Part shown: in pieces, positions 1 to 8,877 of the stretch | Position numbering within the stretch: position 1 is the first letter of the stretch | Layout of the letters: each line of letters opens with the position of its first letter | Origin: Promicromonospora iranensis | Lineage (GTDB): Bacteria > Actinomycetota > Actinomycetes > Actinomycetales > Cellulomonadaceae | Reading direction: 5' to 3' | Assembly: GCF_028994805.1 (NCBI RefSeq) | Contig: NZ_JAJQQP010000017.1 | Location: forward strand, 95,562-159,561 | DNA: 64,000 nt | Translations under genes and position numbers: made by a program | The notes under the pieces: model-generated | Seen by the model: only the letters and a program-made list of their open reading frames with translations | What the model was told of the DNA's origin: nothing | Databases searched by the model: none

Positions 1-1186
1 GCACCGGTTCGTCTGCGCCGACGTCCAGGCGCACCGCTGCGTCACGCGTCGCCTGGTGCACCGGGCCGATCTCCTGGATCGGGTACCAGTACTGGGAGAA
101 GGACTTGGTCTCGCCCGGCCGCAGGAACGCGAAGTCGGGCTGGTTGTCGGTGAAGATGCCGGCCATGAGCTCCACGTAAGGGCCGTTCGTATCGGTCAGG
201 TGGGCATCCCATGCCCAGCCGAACGGAGCGTTGCCCCAGGTCCACATCTTCTTGCCGGGTGCGATGCGGTGGTCTGCCCAGTGCACGAAGCCTGCTCCCG
301 CGCCGTGGTCGTAGCCACCGAAGAAGTCGTCCTGCGTACCCAGGCACATGTACGACGTGGGCACGGGGATGTTCCTGTACCAGTCGAGCCGGTCGCCGTC
401 CGGACGCTCCGTGGTGCGCTGCGCCGGGTAGTCGAAGCCGTAGTACCGGTCCGACGCCGCGGGGAAGGTCGTCACCGCCCGCTTGGCGTGATCGGCCACG
501 AACGTCACGTCGGTCGGGAAGAACGACTGGTAGTGGTCGCTCACGGCGGCCGCGACGTTCGCCCACCACAGGAAGGTCTGCACGTCCTCGGTGCGATTGA
601 CCAGACGGCCACGGACCTCGACGAGCGCGCTGTGGGGCGCGAGTCGGATGCCGTGCATGCCCTGCATACGCCGGAACGGGTCATGGTCCGAGCACCAGAC
701 GGTCACCGAGCCATCAGGCGCCTCCTCGATCCGTGCCTCGGTCGGCAGGTAGGTCGCCGGCCGGTGGTGCTGCGGCCAGTTGAACTCCACACCACCCGAG
801 ATCCAAGGGCCCAGGAGTCCGACGAGGGCCGGTTTGATGACGTCGTTGCGGTAGAAGAAGTCGTAGCCGCGCGTACGGTCAAGGCCCACATGAATGCGCC
901 CGCCCAGCTCGGGGAGGATCATCAGGCGTACATAGTCGTTCTCCAGGTGGATCGCATCCCACGACCGCGGCCTCTTCTCCTGGGCGACCCGGTCGATGAA
1001 CGGCATCGGGTACACCGCTCCCGAGGACCCCTGGTAGACACGCTGGTCGAGGTAGGCGGGGTAGCGGTCCGGTTCACCGACGTCATAGGTGTCGATCGAG
1101 ACGGGCTCTCGCCACACGCGCACGGGGCGGGCGGCGATCTCGTCCGGGACGGGCGGGAGAACGATCCGCGACTTTGCAGAGGGCAT
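1..1186 (-). CDS. DUF5107 domain protein, N-terminal part (runs off window)
   Basis: An open minus-strand frame runs from ATG at 1186 to the window edge (about 395 codons, incomplete). The product begins MPSAKSRIVLPPV and contains LENDYVRLMILPELGGRIH and GVEFNWPQHHRP, which match my knowledge of DUF5107 proteins. Those are large actinobacterial proteins with a galactose-mutarotase-like sandwich domain, usually followed by TPR repeats that would lie outside the window. A role in carbohydrate metabolism is inferred from the fold and from the divergent AraC regulator 34 bp away. No signal peptide is visible, so it is probably cytoplasmic. The plus-strand frames over this region are antisense. 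Confidence 0.75.
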   Translation of the reverse strand, partial: MPSAKSRIVLPPVPDEIAARPVRVWREPVSIDTYDVGEPDRYPAYLDQRVYQGSSGAVYPMPFIDRVAQEKRPRSWDAIHLENDYVRLMILPELGGRIHVGLDRTRGYDFFYRNDVIKPALVGLLGPWISGGVEFNWPQHHRPATYLPTEARIEEAPDGSVTVWCSDHDPFRRMQGMHGIRLAPHSALVEVRGRLVNRTEDVQTFLWWANVAAAVSDHYQSFFPTDVTFVADHAKRAVTTFPAASDRYYGFDYPAQRTTERPDGDRLDWYRNIPVPTSYMCLGTQDDFFGGYDHGAGAGFVHWADHRIAPGKKMWTWGNAPFGWAWDAHLTDTNGPYVELMAGIFTDNQPDFAFLRPGETKSFSQYWYPIQEIGPVHQATRDAAVRLDVGADEPV

Positions 1187-1220
1187 GGTCGAACCTAGGT
1201 CGGCTTGACCGCCGCTGACG

Positions 1221-2132
1221 ATGGGAGTTTCCATGGCCTCCATGGACGAAACGACGGTCATCGAGAAACTGGCGCTCCGGGACGGATTTGCCGGCCAGCG
1301 CATGTTCGTCGTGCCGCGGCCCACGGTCCACGCAGCACTCGCACGACCCGTGACCAGCCGCCTCCTGGTCACTGACGCCGGATTGTTCCCTCACGCGGCG
1401 CACCACGGACGTCTGCGCGAGGGCGGCGCGAGCCAGCACATCCTGATGCTTTGCACCGGCGGCACGGGCTGGTGCCGAACGCCCGATGGACGGTTCGCCG
1501 TGCAGCGCGGCGACGCGGTCCTCCTGCCCGCCGCCGTCCCTCACGAGTACGCGGCATCCGAGGACGACCCGTGGACGTTGTGGTGGTTGCACTTCGTGGG
1601 CCTAGACTCCGAGGAACTGGTGCGCACGGCACATCAGGCCGCCGGCGGTCCGCTCTCTCATCTGCGCGACCCAGCACCCGTCGCCGGGCTCGTCTCGCAG
1701 GTCATCGACGCCCTCGACTCCGGCACCGCCGGAGGTCTTGTCCGAGCCACCGGCGCTGCGTGGAACGCACTGGCACAGCTGATCGCGACGGGTCGCCGCA
1801 CCCCGGGCCCCGCCCTGAGCCCTGTCGAGCAGGCCGTCGAGCACCTGCGTGCCACGACGCCCCGACGCACCTCGGTCGAAGCACTGGCCGCGATGGTCGG
1901 GCTCAGCCCCTCCCAGCTCAACGCCGTCTTCCGACAGCAGATCGGCGTACCACCGCTGCGCTACCAGAGTGATCTACGCATGGCCCGGGCGCGCGAACTC
2001 CTCGACAGCACGGAGCTCGCGATTGCGGCGATCGCGTTCCGCTGCGGCTATGACGACCCGCTCTATTTCTCCCGCCAGTTCACCCGGACTCACGGCCTGG
2101 CGCCCACGGCCTACCGGACAAGGACCAAGTGA
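1221..2132 (+). CDS. AraC-family transcriptional regulator
   Basis: A 303-aa protein with an N-terminal cupin-type sensor domain (residues about 50-150, including GDAVLLPAAVPHEY) and a C-terminal AraC/XylS double helix-turn-helix (about 200-300, with IAAIAFRCGYDDPLYFSRQF, typical of the second HTH). This architecture is that of sugar-responsive regulators. It is divergent from the DUF5107 gene with a 34-bp gap, so it probably controls that gene and itself. ATG codons at 1221, 1233 and 1242 are all possible starts; the longest is given because none has a decisive ribosome site. Confidence 0.85.
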   Translation: MGVSMASMDETTVIEKLALRDGFAGQRMFVVPRPTVHAALARPVTSRLLVTDAGLFPHAAHHGRLREGGASQHILMLCTGGTGWCRTPDGRFAVQRGDAVLLPAAVPHEYAASEDDPWTLWWLHFVGLDSEELVRTAHQAAGGPLSHLRDPAPVAGLVSQVIDALDSGTAGGLVRATGAAWNALAQLIATGRRTPGPALSPVEQAVEHLRATTPRRTSVEALAAMVGLSPSQLNAVFRQQIGVPPLRYQSDLRMARARELLDSTELAIAAIAFRCGYDDPLYFSRQFTRTHGLAPTAYRTRTK

Positions 2133-2299
2133 AACCATCAGAAGCACAGGCCAGCGGCTGCCCATCCGGATGCCGCGCCCACGACAGAGGCGGCGCCTCT
2201 CATCACCATGTTGTGCGAGTGAGACGCGCGCAAGGAATGCTCGGTCGCGGCAGTGAAGCAGACCGCTGTCGACCATGACCCGTGAGCTCGACGGCGCTC

Positions 2300-2334
2300 G
2301 TGGTCCGAGCCAGGGGGCGTCGAGCTCGGACCAC
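2300..2334. terminator. 11-bp hairpin between araC-type gene and DUF4193 gene
   Basis: GTGGTCCGAGC at 2300-2310 is exactly complementary to GCTCGGACCAC at 2324-2334 across a 13-nt loop. It has no T-tract, which is common in high-GC actinobacteria. It lies 168 bp after the AraC-type gene and 40 bp before DUF4193, so it could terminate the first or act in the leader of the second. Confidence 0.45.
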
Positions 2335-2373
2335 CCGAGGCCAACGATCACCTGCCGACACGGAGAGCACCCG

Positions 2374-2679
2374 ATGGCAACTGACTACGATGCCCCGCGC
2401 AAGACAGCCGAGGACGAAGACGTCGAGCACGAGTCGATCCAGGAGCTGAAGGCACGCCGCCCCGACGAGGCGTCCAGCGTGGTGGATCCCGACGAGACCG
2501 AGGCGCTGGAGAACTTCGAGCTGCCGGGTGCCGACCTGTCCGGCGAGGAGCTCACCATACGAGTGATACCGCCCCTGCCGGACGAGTTCGCGTGCTCCTC
2601 CTGCTTCCTCGTGCACCACCGCAGCCAGCTGGCATACGAGGACGCCGGCCGGCTGATCTGCACGGAATGCGCTGCTTGA
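2374..2679 (+). CDS. DUF4193 domain protein
   Basis: A 101-aa acidic protein (start MATDYDAPRK) ending in a zinc-ribbon-like part with two CxxC pairs (ACSSCF and ICTEC, residues about 76-99). Length and sequence fit the actinobacterial DUF4193 family, whose function is unknown. The family normally starts at MATDYDxPR, so I use ATG 2374 rather than the in-frame upstream codon at 2275. A stand-alone gene in this window. Confidence 0.85.
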   Translation: MATDYDAPRKTAEDEDVEHESIQELKARRPDEASSVVDPDETEALENFELPGADLSGEELTIRVIPPLPDEFACSSCFLVHHRSQLAYEDAGRLICTECAA

Positions 2680-2748
2680 GTATCCGCGTTTGACCGAACC
2701 TCGGCTCCATCGAAGACCTTCGCACGCGACGCGCCGCCACAGCGGTCC

Positions 2749-3237
2749 TCAAGCTCGTCGGTGGTCGCGGGGTGTCGAAGGTTCGGACTGCTGATGCCAG
2801 CGGTCCAGCAGGGTGGGAATCTCGCCGAGCAGGAACTCGTAGAAGTCGTGCATCTGCGTCAGGCGCTGATGGGCGGGATCGCTGCTTGCCGTGGTGGCGA
2901 TCCCCGCAGCCGCCGCCTGGAGCATTGCCTGGATGACGGCGTTCTGGCTCGTGAACAGGGTGGCCCAGGCGTTCTCGCGGAGCTGGTAGTGCTCGCGGCG
3001 GCTGCCGGGGGCGGGGAGGCGTTCGATCAGGCCGACTGTCAGCAGGGACTTGATGGCGCTGGAGACAGAGCCTGCGCTGGCCTCTAGCTGCTCGATGATC
3101 TCGCCGGCGGTGACACTTTCCCGGTCGGTGAACAGGAAGACCGCCAGCGTACGCGCGGCCATGCGCTGCATGCCGCCCTCGGTCAAGGTCAGGGCCAGCT
3201 GTTCGGCCGCGAGCCACTGTTCCTGCCTGTCAGTCAT
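2749..3237 (-). CDS. GbsR/MarR-type transcriptional regulator
   Basis: A 162-aa protein with a winged helix at residues about 25-85 (TAGEIIEQLEASAGSVSSAI, then GLIERLPAPG as the wing). It fits the GbsR/MarR group. The ATG at 3237 has a strong site (TGAGGAGGCGCAC) just upstream; the in-frame extension up to 3693 would run antisense into the next gene and is rejected. It is divergent from the epimerase/monooxygenase pair and a perfect inverted repeat sits between them, so it is probably their repressor. Confidence 0.85.
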   Translation of the reverse strand: MTDRQEQWLAAEQLALTLTEGGMQRMAARTLAVFLFTDRESVTAGEIIEQLEASAGSVSSAIKSLLTVGLIERLPAPGSRREHYQLRENAWATLFTSQNAVIQAMLQAAAAGIATTASSDPAHQRLTQMHDFYEFLLGEIPTLLDRWHQQSEPSTPRDHRRA

Positions 3238-3277
3238 GTGCGCCTCCTCATCGGGACAGAATAGCTGACATGCAGAG

Positions 3278-3297
3278 TGTTCAGTAATTTCTGAACA
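3278..3297. promoter_or_regulatory. Probable MarR-type operator
   Basis: A perfect inverted repeat TGTTCAG-N6-CTGAACA lies in the divergent promoter between the MarR-type gene (start 3237) and the epimerase gene (start 3392). Size and position are typical for MarR dimer sites. Confidence 0.65.
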
Positions 3298-3391
3298 TAC
3301 GGTAGGTTGCTCACATCGAACTGCAGCGGTGACCGGCCAGGACCACCGGCATCCGTCAGCCCTCCGGCTGCCCCTCACTCCAGGAGCATCA

Positions 3392-4395
3392 ATGAAGTTG
3401 CTTGTTCTCGGCGGCACCCACCACGTGGGCCGCGCCATCGTAGAGACCGCACTGGAACGCGGCGACGAGGTGAGCACGCTCAACCGCGGCCTCAGCCGCA
3501 ACCCCGCCCCCGGCGTGCGGGCGCTGCTCGCCGACCGCACCGACACCGAGTCGGTGCGGCGGGCACTGGTGACGAGGAGTGGGACGCGGTCATCGACACC
3601 TGGGCCTGGGCGCCCGGGGCGGTGCGCGACAGCGCCCGCCTGCTGGCCGGTCGCGCAGGGCACTACGGGTACGTCTCCAGCCGCGGCGTGCATCGCTGGC
3701 CCTGGCCTGCGGGTGCCGACGAGCAGGCGCCCCTGGTCGATGGAGACCCCGACAGCATGGACGCCATCGATTACGCCGCGGCCAAGCGCGGCGGCGAGCT
3801 CGCCGTCCTGGAATCCTTCGACGAGCGGGCGCTGCTGGCCAGGGCCGGGATGATCCTCGGCCCGTATGAGGACGTCGGCCGCATACCGTGGTGGCTGCGC
3901 CGCCTGGAGAGGGGCGGCCGGGTCGTGGCCCCCGCCCCTGCCGACACACCGCTGCAGTACCTCGACGTCCGGGGCCTGGCCGGGTGGATGCTCGGGTCCG
4001 CCGAACGCGGCCTGAGCGGCGCCTTCACCGTGACCGGCCCACCCGGGGCGATCACCCTCGGCGACTTGCTCTCCACGGCTCTGGAAGTCACCGGCTTCGA
4101 CACCGAGCTGGTGTGGGCGCCGCCGGAACTACTCCTGCGACATGGCCTGCCGCTCGGCATGGAGCTCGGGATACGCATGCCGGACGGCAGCGCGCCGAGC
4201 GGCATGCATGACGCCGATGTCAGCGCCGCCCTGGCCGAAGGGCTCACCACGCGCCCGCTGAGCCAGACTCTTGCCGACACCTGGGCCTGGCTGCAGACCG
4301 AAGGCGACCCGGTCCCCCGCGCCGATGCACCTTCCCCCGACACCTGGCTGGATGCCGCCGCCGAACAGCGGCTGCTCGACCAGCTCTCACACTAA
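3392..4395 (+). pseudogene. NAD-dependent epimerase/reductase-like gene, single frameshift
   Basis: The N-terminal part, starting MKLLVLGGTHHVGRAIVETA with a Rossmann GGTHHVG motif, reads in one frame to about 3567. The rest (from GDEEWDAVIDTWAWAPG to the stop at 4395) continues in the -1 frame. Restoring one G in the CTGGTGAC stretch at 3566-3573 would give a continuous protein of about 334 aa in the NAD-dependent epimerase/dehydratase (extended SDR) family. The downstream flavin monooxygenase starts 17 bp later, so the two form one transcription unit under the divergent MarR regulator. It is either a true frameshift mutation or a sequencing error. Confidence 0.75.
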
Positions 4396-4411
4396 GGAAG
4401 GACCACCCGCC

Positions 4412-5557
4412 ATGCGCGCCATCATCATCGGAGCCGGCATCGCCGGCCTGGCCACCGCCCTGCGCCTGCACCAGATCGGCTGGGACACCCTCATCGTCGA
4501 ACGCGCGCCCGCCCGGCGCGGCGGTGGCTACGCGGTCACCTTCGGCGGCATCGGCTACGACGCCGCCGAACGCATGGGCATCCTGCCCGACCTGCGAGCC
4601 AAGTCCTTCGAGACCACCGAGCTCGTCTACCACAAGGGCGACGGCTCTCGCCGCTTCGCCCTGGATCGCGCCACCATCGCTGCCACCACCGGCGCGCGCT
4701 CGATCACCATCCTGCGCGGCGACCTCGAAGCCGTCCTGTACGACGCGGTCCGCGACCACGCCACGATCCGCTTCGGCACCACCCTCACCGCCGTCGCCCA
4801 GGACGAGCAGGCTGTCCGCGTCACCCTGAGCGACGGCACCATCGAGACCGCCGACTTGCTGATCGGCGCCGACGGCCTGCACTCGGCCACCCGCGCCCTG
4901 CTGTTCGGCCCGGAGGAGGACTTCCTGCTCGACCTGGACCACAGGGTCGCCGTCTTCATGCTCGAGCAGCGGCCAGCGGCCATCGCGCCCGGCGCGACCG
5001 GCACCCTGTCATCGCGTGGCCGTACCGCGGCGGTCATCAGCGTCGGGGACGACCGCAACGTCGCCTTCTTCGGCTACCGTGCCGACCACGCCCTCCCGGA
5101 CGAGGACGTCACCACCCAGCTGGAACGCATCTACGGTGACCTCGGCTGGGTCATACCCGAAGCCCTCGCTGGGCTCGAGCGGGCCGATTCGGTCTACTTC
5201 GACACGATCAGCCAGGTCGTGGCACCGTCGTGGAGCAGCGGCCGAGTGGTGCTGCTCGGCGACGCGGCCTGGTGCGTCACCCTGTTCGCCGGCTACGGCT
5301 CATCACTGGCCGTCGGCGGCGCCGACCGGCTCGGCACCGAGCTGGCCGCCCACCCTGGCGACATCCCCGGCGCGCTGCACGCGTGGGAGGCAGTTGTCCG
5401 GCCCGAAGCCGAGCGCAAACAGAGGCTCGGCCGCCGGGTCAAGGGCGTCTACGCTCCGGCCAACCCCCTGCTGCTGTGGCTGAGCCTGCTACCCCTGAGG
5501 CTGGCCACCCTTCCTCCGGTCCGCCGGTACATGACCCGCCGCTTCATCAAGGGCTGA
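4412..5557 (+). CDS. FAD-dependent monooxygenase (aromatic hydroxylase family)
   Basis: A 381-aa flavoprotein with an N-terminal FAD-binding GxGxxG (IIIGAGIAGLATALRLHQIG, residues 3-22), the middle DG motif (IGADGLHSATRAL, about 150) and the GD motif (RVVLLGDAAWCVTLFAGYG, about 280-298). These mark class A flavin monooxygenases of the PheA/TfdB/UbiH type, which hydroxylate small or polyketide-like substrates using NAD(P)H and O2. Some relatives inactivate antibiotics; the substrate here is unknown. ATG 4412 follows GGAAGGACC and lies 17 bp after the epimerase stop. Confidence 0.85.
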   Translation: MRAIIIGAGIAGLATALRLHQIGWDTLIVERAPARRGGGYAVTFGGIGYDAAERMGILPDLRAKSFETTELVYHKGDGSRRFALDRATIAATTGARSITILRGDLEAVLYDAVRDHATIRFGTTLTAVAQDEQAVRVTLSDGTIETADLLIGADGLHSATRALLFGPEEDFLLDLDHRVAVFMLEQRPAAIAPGATGTLSSRGRTAAVISVGDDRNVAFFGYRADHALPDEDVTTQLERIYGDLGWVIPEALAGLERADSVYFDTISQVVAPSWSSGRVVLLGDAAWCVTLFAGYGSSLAVGGADRLGTELAAHPGDIPGALHAWEAVVRPEAERKQRLGRRVKGVYAPANPLLLWLSLLPLRLATLPPVRRYMTRRFIKG

Positions 5558-5657
5558 GGCGTGGGCACCTGGCCGAGCGGGCGGCCAGGTGCTGTATCGC
5601 GGGCTCGAGCCCCTACCGGAGAACCTCCCCCGTGCTGATCCGAGATCGGAGAAATCC

Positions 5658-6275
5658 ATGAACGACCGCATCACGATGCCCGCGGCCACCGCCCCGTCCC
5701 GGGCATTCCCGCTGCTTCGAGCGCGCCGGTCGACGAAGCGGCTCCAGCCGGATCCGATCGACGTGGCGGATGCCTCGGAAGCGTTGTGGGCCGCGGCGGG
5801 GGCGACGGGGAATGGTCACCGCACGTCGCCCTCTGCGCACGCGATCCATCCGGTCTCGGTGACGCTGATCGCCGGGGCGGTAACGGGGCTCCCGGCGGGG
5901 GCGTACGGCTACGAGTCGGCGGATCATGCGGTCGCGCTTCGCATGTCAGGGGACCACCGGGAGAGGGTCGCTACGCTGACGCTCGACGCCGACTGGCTCG
6001 CAGTCTGCCCAGCGCTGCTCGTACTCAGTGCGGACCTGAGCGCCGCGAGGCGGCGCTTCGCACATCAGTCGATGGAGCACGGCGAACGTTTCGTCTGGAT
6101 CGAAGCGGGCCATGTCGCACAGAATGTCTACCTGTGGGCAGCGGATCGTGGTCTCGGCACCTGTCTCGTCGCCGGCCTCGATGACGATCTGGCCCAGCGC
6201 ACCGGCAGCGATCTTCTTCCTGCAGAGCATGCACTTCTCGGGATCCTCCCGCTCGGGCTGGTCACGTCGCCGTGA
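5658..6275 (+). CDS. Nitroreductase-family (SagB/ThcOx-like) protein
   Basis: A 205-aa protein with the FMN-dependent nitroreductase fold pattern: RARRSTKR near the N-terminus (phosphate-binding Arg cluster), GNGHRTSPSAHAIHPVSVTL, and WIEAGHVAQNVYLWAADRGL (about 150-170), the conserved helix of SagB/ThcOx-type oxidoreductases. Such proteins oxidise azolines or reduce small substrates; no RiPP precursor is seen nearby, so the role is open. ATG 5658 is preceded by CGGAGAAATCC. Confidence 0.75.
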   Translation: MNDRITMPAATAPSRAFPLLRARRSTKRLQPDPIDVADASEALWAAAGATGNGHRTSPSAHAIHPVSVTLIAGAVTGLPAGAYGYESADHAVALRMSGDHRERVATLTLDADWLAVCPALLVLSADLSAARRRFAHQSMEHGERFVWIEAGHVAQNVYLWAADRGLGTCLVAGLDDDLAQRTGSDLLPAEHALLGILPLGLVTSP

Positions 6276-6354
6276 CCGGGACCCGCTACCGTGCTCCTGC
6301 CTGGGATCTCATGTGCTCCGACCGCCCTCGTCTCCCCACTGCCAGGAGGACCCC

Positions 6355-6837
6355 ATGACCATCGCCGTCTCCCCGCTGATCGTCCCGATGATCGACGACG
6401 TCATCCACCTGATGGACCAGGGCGCGCCGTACGTCACGACGCGCACCGCGTCCGACTACTGGGTCTACGCCACCCTGTTCTCCTCCACCTGCCACATCGC
6501 GCGCATCGACGGCGCGCTGGCCGGCACCGTGATCGCGTTCCGTCACCAGGACGACCCCGACGAGGTGTATGTCCAGGACGTCATGGTGCACCCCGCCTAC
6601 CGGCGCACGGGCGTCATGACAGCGTTGCTGGCCGACGTCCGCGCCCAGGCGGAGCAGTGGGGGTGCCGCCGCCTGTGGCTCACCTCGGAACCGGACAACC
6701 AAGCCGCCGACGCCGCCTGGAGGGCGCGGGGATTCTCCACCGTTCCCGGCGAACGGGAGGTAGACGGCGTCCAGGTGGTCTCCGGTCTCAAGGGGCCGGG
6801 CAAAGATCGCATCGTCTACGAGCTGCTGCTGGCCTGA
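6355..6837 (+). CDS. GNAT-family N-acetyltransferase
   Basis: A 160-aa single-domain GNAT. The acetyl-CoA pyrophosphate loop is seen as VHPAYRRTGVMTALLADV (about 82-99), followed by the typical LTSEPDNQAADAAWRARGF strand-helix. The substrate is unknown. A strong site (CAGGAGGACCCC) precedes ATG 6355. It lies 79 bp after the nitroreductase gene and ends before a clear terminator hairpin. Confidence 0.85.
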   Translation: MTIAVSPLIVPMIDDVIHLMDQGAPYVTTRTASDYWVYATLFSSTCHIARIDGALAGTVIAFRHQDDPDEVYVQDVMVHPAYRRTGVMTALLADVRAQAEQWGCRRLWLTSEPDNQAADAAWRARGFSTVPGEREVDGVQVVSGLKGPGKDRIVYELLLA

Positions 6838-6848
6838 CCGGAGCACAA

Positions 6849-6884
6849 GACAGCCGGACCTACGGCCTTGCAGGTCCGGCTGTC
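6849..6884 (+). terminator. 13-bp terminator-type hairpin after GNAT gene
   Basis: GACAGCCGGACCT at 6849-6861 pairs perfectly with AGGTCCGGCTGTC at 6872-6884 around a 10-nt loop, 12 bp after the GNAT stop. There is no long T-run. Confidence 0.7.
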
Positions 6885-7023
6885 CGCGATGTCCTGCGAC
6901 ATCACACTCACTTCCAGCGGAGCGTGGACCAGGCCAAGGCGCAAGTACCTGACTCGAAGCGGTCGCTTGGCGCTCCGGAACTGGACTCATTGATGCTCCA
7001 GTGAAGATCCGACTCGACCTCGG

Positions 7024-7320
7024 TCAGTCGAGGCCTTCGACGATGCGGAAGTCGCGCTCGAAGCCGTCGGGGAGTTCGGCCAACGCCTTCTGGTAGGCCG
7101 CACTCGCGCGTGCGGCGACCGCCTGTTCGAAGCTGTCGAACTCGATCAGGACGACGCGCTCGGCGATTCCGGCTTCGTGTGCGTCGACCCGGCCGCCGAC
7201 GCTGGCGAGCACCTGCCCGCCCGCGGCCGTGACGGCCAGACCGGCCAATTCGTTGTAGACATCAAGCCTCTCGGGATCATCGATGGTGGGGTAGACGCTG
7301 ACCCAATAGCCCTTGGGCAT
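7024..7320 (-). CDS. DUF1330 domain protein
   Basis: A 98-aa protein beginning MPKGYWVSVYPTIDDPERL, with VLIEFDSFEQAVAA and a C-terminal RDFRIVEGLD. This is the compact alpha/beta-barrel (dimeric ferredoxin-like) DUF1330 family, of unknown catalytic role. Start ATG 7320 follows GGAGGTTCC. It is divergent from the HxlR regulator with two operator-like palindromes between, so it is probably the regulator's target. Confidence 0.85.
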   Translation of the reverse strand: MPKGYWVSVYPTIDDPERLDVYNELAGLAVTAAGGQVLASVGGRVDAHEAGIAERVVLIEFDSFEQAVAARASAAYQKALAELPDGFERDFRIVEGLD

Positions 7321-7341
7321 GGAACCTCCAGTGTCGGGATG

Positions 7342-7403
7342 GTGCTTCGGATTCCGAAGCACTGTGGTGATGTGCGAAACTACCGTTTCGGAATCCGAAG
7401 CAC
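7342..7403. promoter_or_regulatory. Two HxlR-type operator palindromes
   Basis: Two near-identical palindromes with the core TTCGGATTCCGAA (7346-7358) and TTCGGAATCCGAA (7387-7399), each followed by GCAC, lie between the divergent DUF1330 and HxlR genes. Their centres are 41 bp apart, about four helical turns, which suits two dimers bound on the same DNA face. Confidence 0.75.
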
Positions 7404-7421
7404 AAGAGTTGATGGAGAGTC

Positions 7422-7799
7422 ATGAACGCGTCGCCGACGCCCATGCCGGGCCGGCCGGTCCGCGGTTCCGCCACGGGACGATCGTTGATGGCGGCACTGG
7501 ACCTGTTCGGGCGTCGCTGGACTCTGCGCATCATCTGGGAGCTGGGGAACGAGCCGCTCGGCTTCCGGCTCTTGCAGCGGCGCTGCGACGGCATGTCTTC
7601 AAGCGTCCTGCAGCAACGGCTCACAGAGCTCCAGGAGGCCCGGCTCGCCGAGGTGCTGCCCGACGGCAACTACACCCTCACCCCGCTCGGCCACGACGCC
7701 CGCGAATCCCTCGGTCCGGTCATCGAGTGGTCGCGGCGGTGGGCTGCCGAGCTCGCCGACGCCCCGCCCTCTGCCGCCGAGGGTGCCGACGACGGCTAG
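7422..7799 (+). CDS. HxlR-family transcriptional regulator
   Basis: A 125-aa winged-helix protein with the family pattern: ALDLFGRRWTLRIIWELGN, then FRLLQRRCDGMSSSVLQQRL and a wing at VLPDGNYTLTPLGHDA. HxlR proteins often sense electrophiles, aldehydes or redox signals. ATG 7422 follows a GGAGAG site. Divergent to DUF1330 with twin palindromic operators in between, which implies autoregulation and control of DUF1330. Confidence 0.85.
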   Translation: MNASPTPMPGRPVRGSATGRSLMAALDLFGRRWTLRIIWELGNEPLGFRLLQRRCDGMSSSVLQQRLTELQEARLAEVLPDGNYTLTPLGHDARESLGPVIEWSRRWAAELADAPPSAAEGADDG

Positions 7800-7879
7800 C
7801 GCAACCGGTTCTGACAGCGGTCCGCGCGCGGGACACCTCAGATTCTCGGCTCGTCACCACAGACTGGAGACCACGGACC

Positions 7880-8029
7880 ATGACAGAGTTCCCCTCACGG
7901 GCGGCGCGCACCGCCGGCGCCGCGGCCCTGGCCGAGGATGAGTCGGGCCAGGACGTCACCACCGCGTGGAGCGTTGCCGAAGGCCTGGCGATGCTGCTGA
8001 CGACCGACCCGGTGCCATGCCCGAGGTAG
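7880..8029 (+). CDS. Small ORF overlapping phzF-type gene (49 aa)
   Basis: ATG 7880 starts MTEFPSRAARTAGAAALAED and ends at TAG 8027-8029, overlapping the PhzF-type start (8017) by 13 nt in another frame. A GGAG lies about 12 nt upstream. I recognise no family. It may be a leader peptide coupled to phzF or a remnant of a longer gene. Confidence 0.3.
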   Translation: MTEFPSRAARTAGAAALAEDESGQDVTTAWSVAEGLAMLLTTDPVPCPR

Positions 8030-8877
8030 TGGTCATCGACGCGTGTCAGCGTCAGGGCCGGGGCGGCAGCCCGACCGCAGTTCTCGACGAAGCGTCGTTC
8101 ACCGACGAGGAGCGACGCCGCATTCCCGGGGAACTGGGCACTTCGCACGCCGTCTTCATCCGTGCCACCGGAGTTGAGCGCGGCCTTCCCTCGTACTCGC
8201 TCCGGTTCTTCACCGCCGAAGGCGAGCTGCCTGCCTGCGGCCACGGCACCGTCGCGGCCCTGGCGCTGCTCGCCACACGCGAAGGCGGCAGCGGCTACCA
8301 CGCCGTGCTGTGTACGACGAGCCGCAGCTTCGAAGGCTGGGCCAGCCGAAACCGCGACAGCGTGACAGCGTCGTTCGACCCGGGCCCGGTGAACCTGCGC
8401 GTCGCCCAGGCACCCGAGCTCAGGGCGGTCACAGCCGGCCTCGGCCTGGCTGACGATGCCGTCGTCGGCAACGCCTGCGTGGCCTCGAACGGGCGACCGA
8501 GGCTTCTCCTGCCAGTCCGATCGCGCGCCGCGTTGGCCGACCTTTCCCCAGACTTCGCCCTGCTACGTGCCGCCTGCGACCGTTACGGCCTGTTGGGCTG
8601 CTACGCCTACTCGATCCCGGACCGGCACGGCCGGGCAGCCGCTCGGATGTTCGCCCCGTCGATCGGCGTCCCCGAGGACATCGCCAATGCCAACAGCACA
8701 GCCTGCCTGGCCGCGCACATGGCCGGATTCGGCACGGACCGCCTCACCATCGACATGGGCGATCTCCTCGGCAACCCATCCACCATCACGGCAACCATCG
8801 ACAAGACCCACCTGGACCACCCGGTCCGAGTTGGGGGCCAAGCGACCATCGCACGAACAGTCGTGCGTGAAGCTTGA
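8017..8877 (+). CDS. PhzF-family isomerase/epimerase-like protein
   Basis: A 286-aa protein with the PhzF signature: an early SPTAVLDEASFTDEERRRI region, FFTAEGELPACGHGTVAALA (about residues 69-88, the conserved T-PxxE-CGHxT active-site zone) and a C-terminal IANANSTACLAAHM in place of the usual second CGH-type motif. The family catalyses diaminopimelate-epimerase-like proton shifts. The start ATG 8017 gives a family-like N-terminus; the in-frame upstream codon at 7966 lies inside the small ORF. Confidence 0.8.
   Translation: MPEVVVIDACQRQGRGGSPTAVLDEASFTDEERRRIPGELGTSHAVFIRATGVERGLPSYSLRFFTAEGELPACGHGTVAALALLATREGGSGYHAVLCTTSRSFEGWASRNRDSVTASFDPGPVNLRVAQAPELRAVTAGLGLADDAVVGNACVASNGRPRLLLPVRSRAALADLSPDFALLRAACDRYGLLGCYAYSIPDRHGRAAARMFAPSIGVPEDIANANSTACLAAHMAGFGTDRLTIDMGDLLGNPSTITATIDKTHLDHPVRVGGQATIARTVVREA

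Noticed and set aside
56..1198. Plus-strand 380-codon frame
   Set aside because: Antisense of the DUF5107 gene; low-complexity Arg/Val-rich product with no family features, while the opposite strand encodes a recognisable protein.
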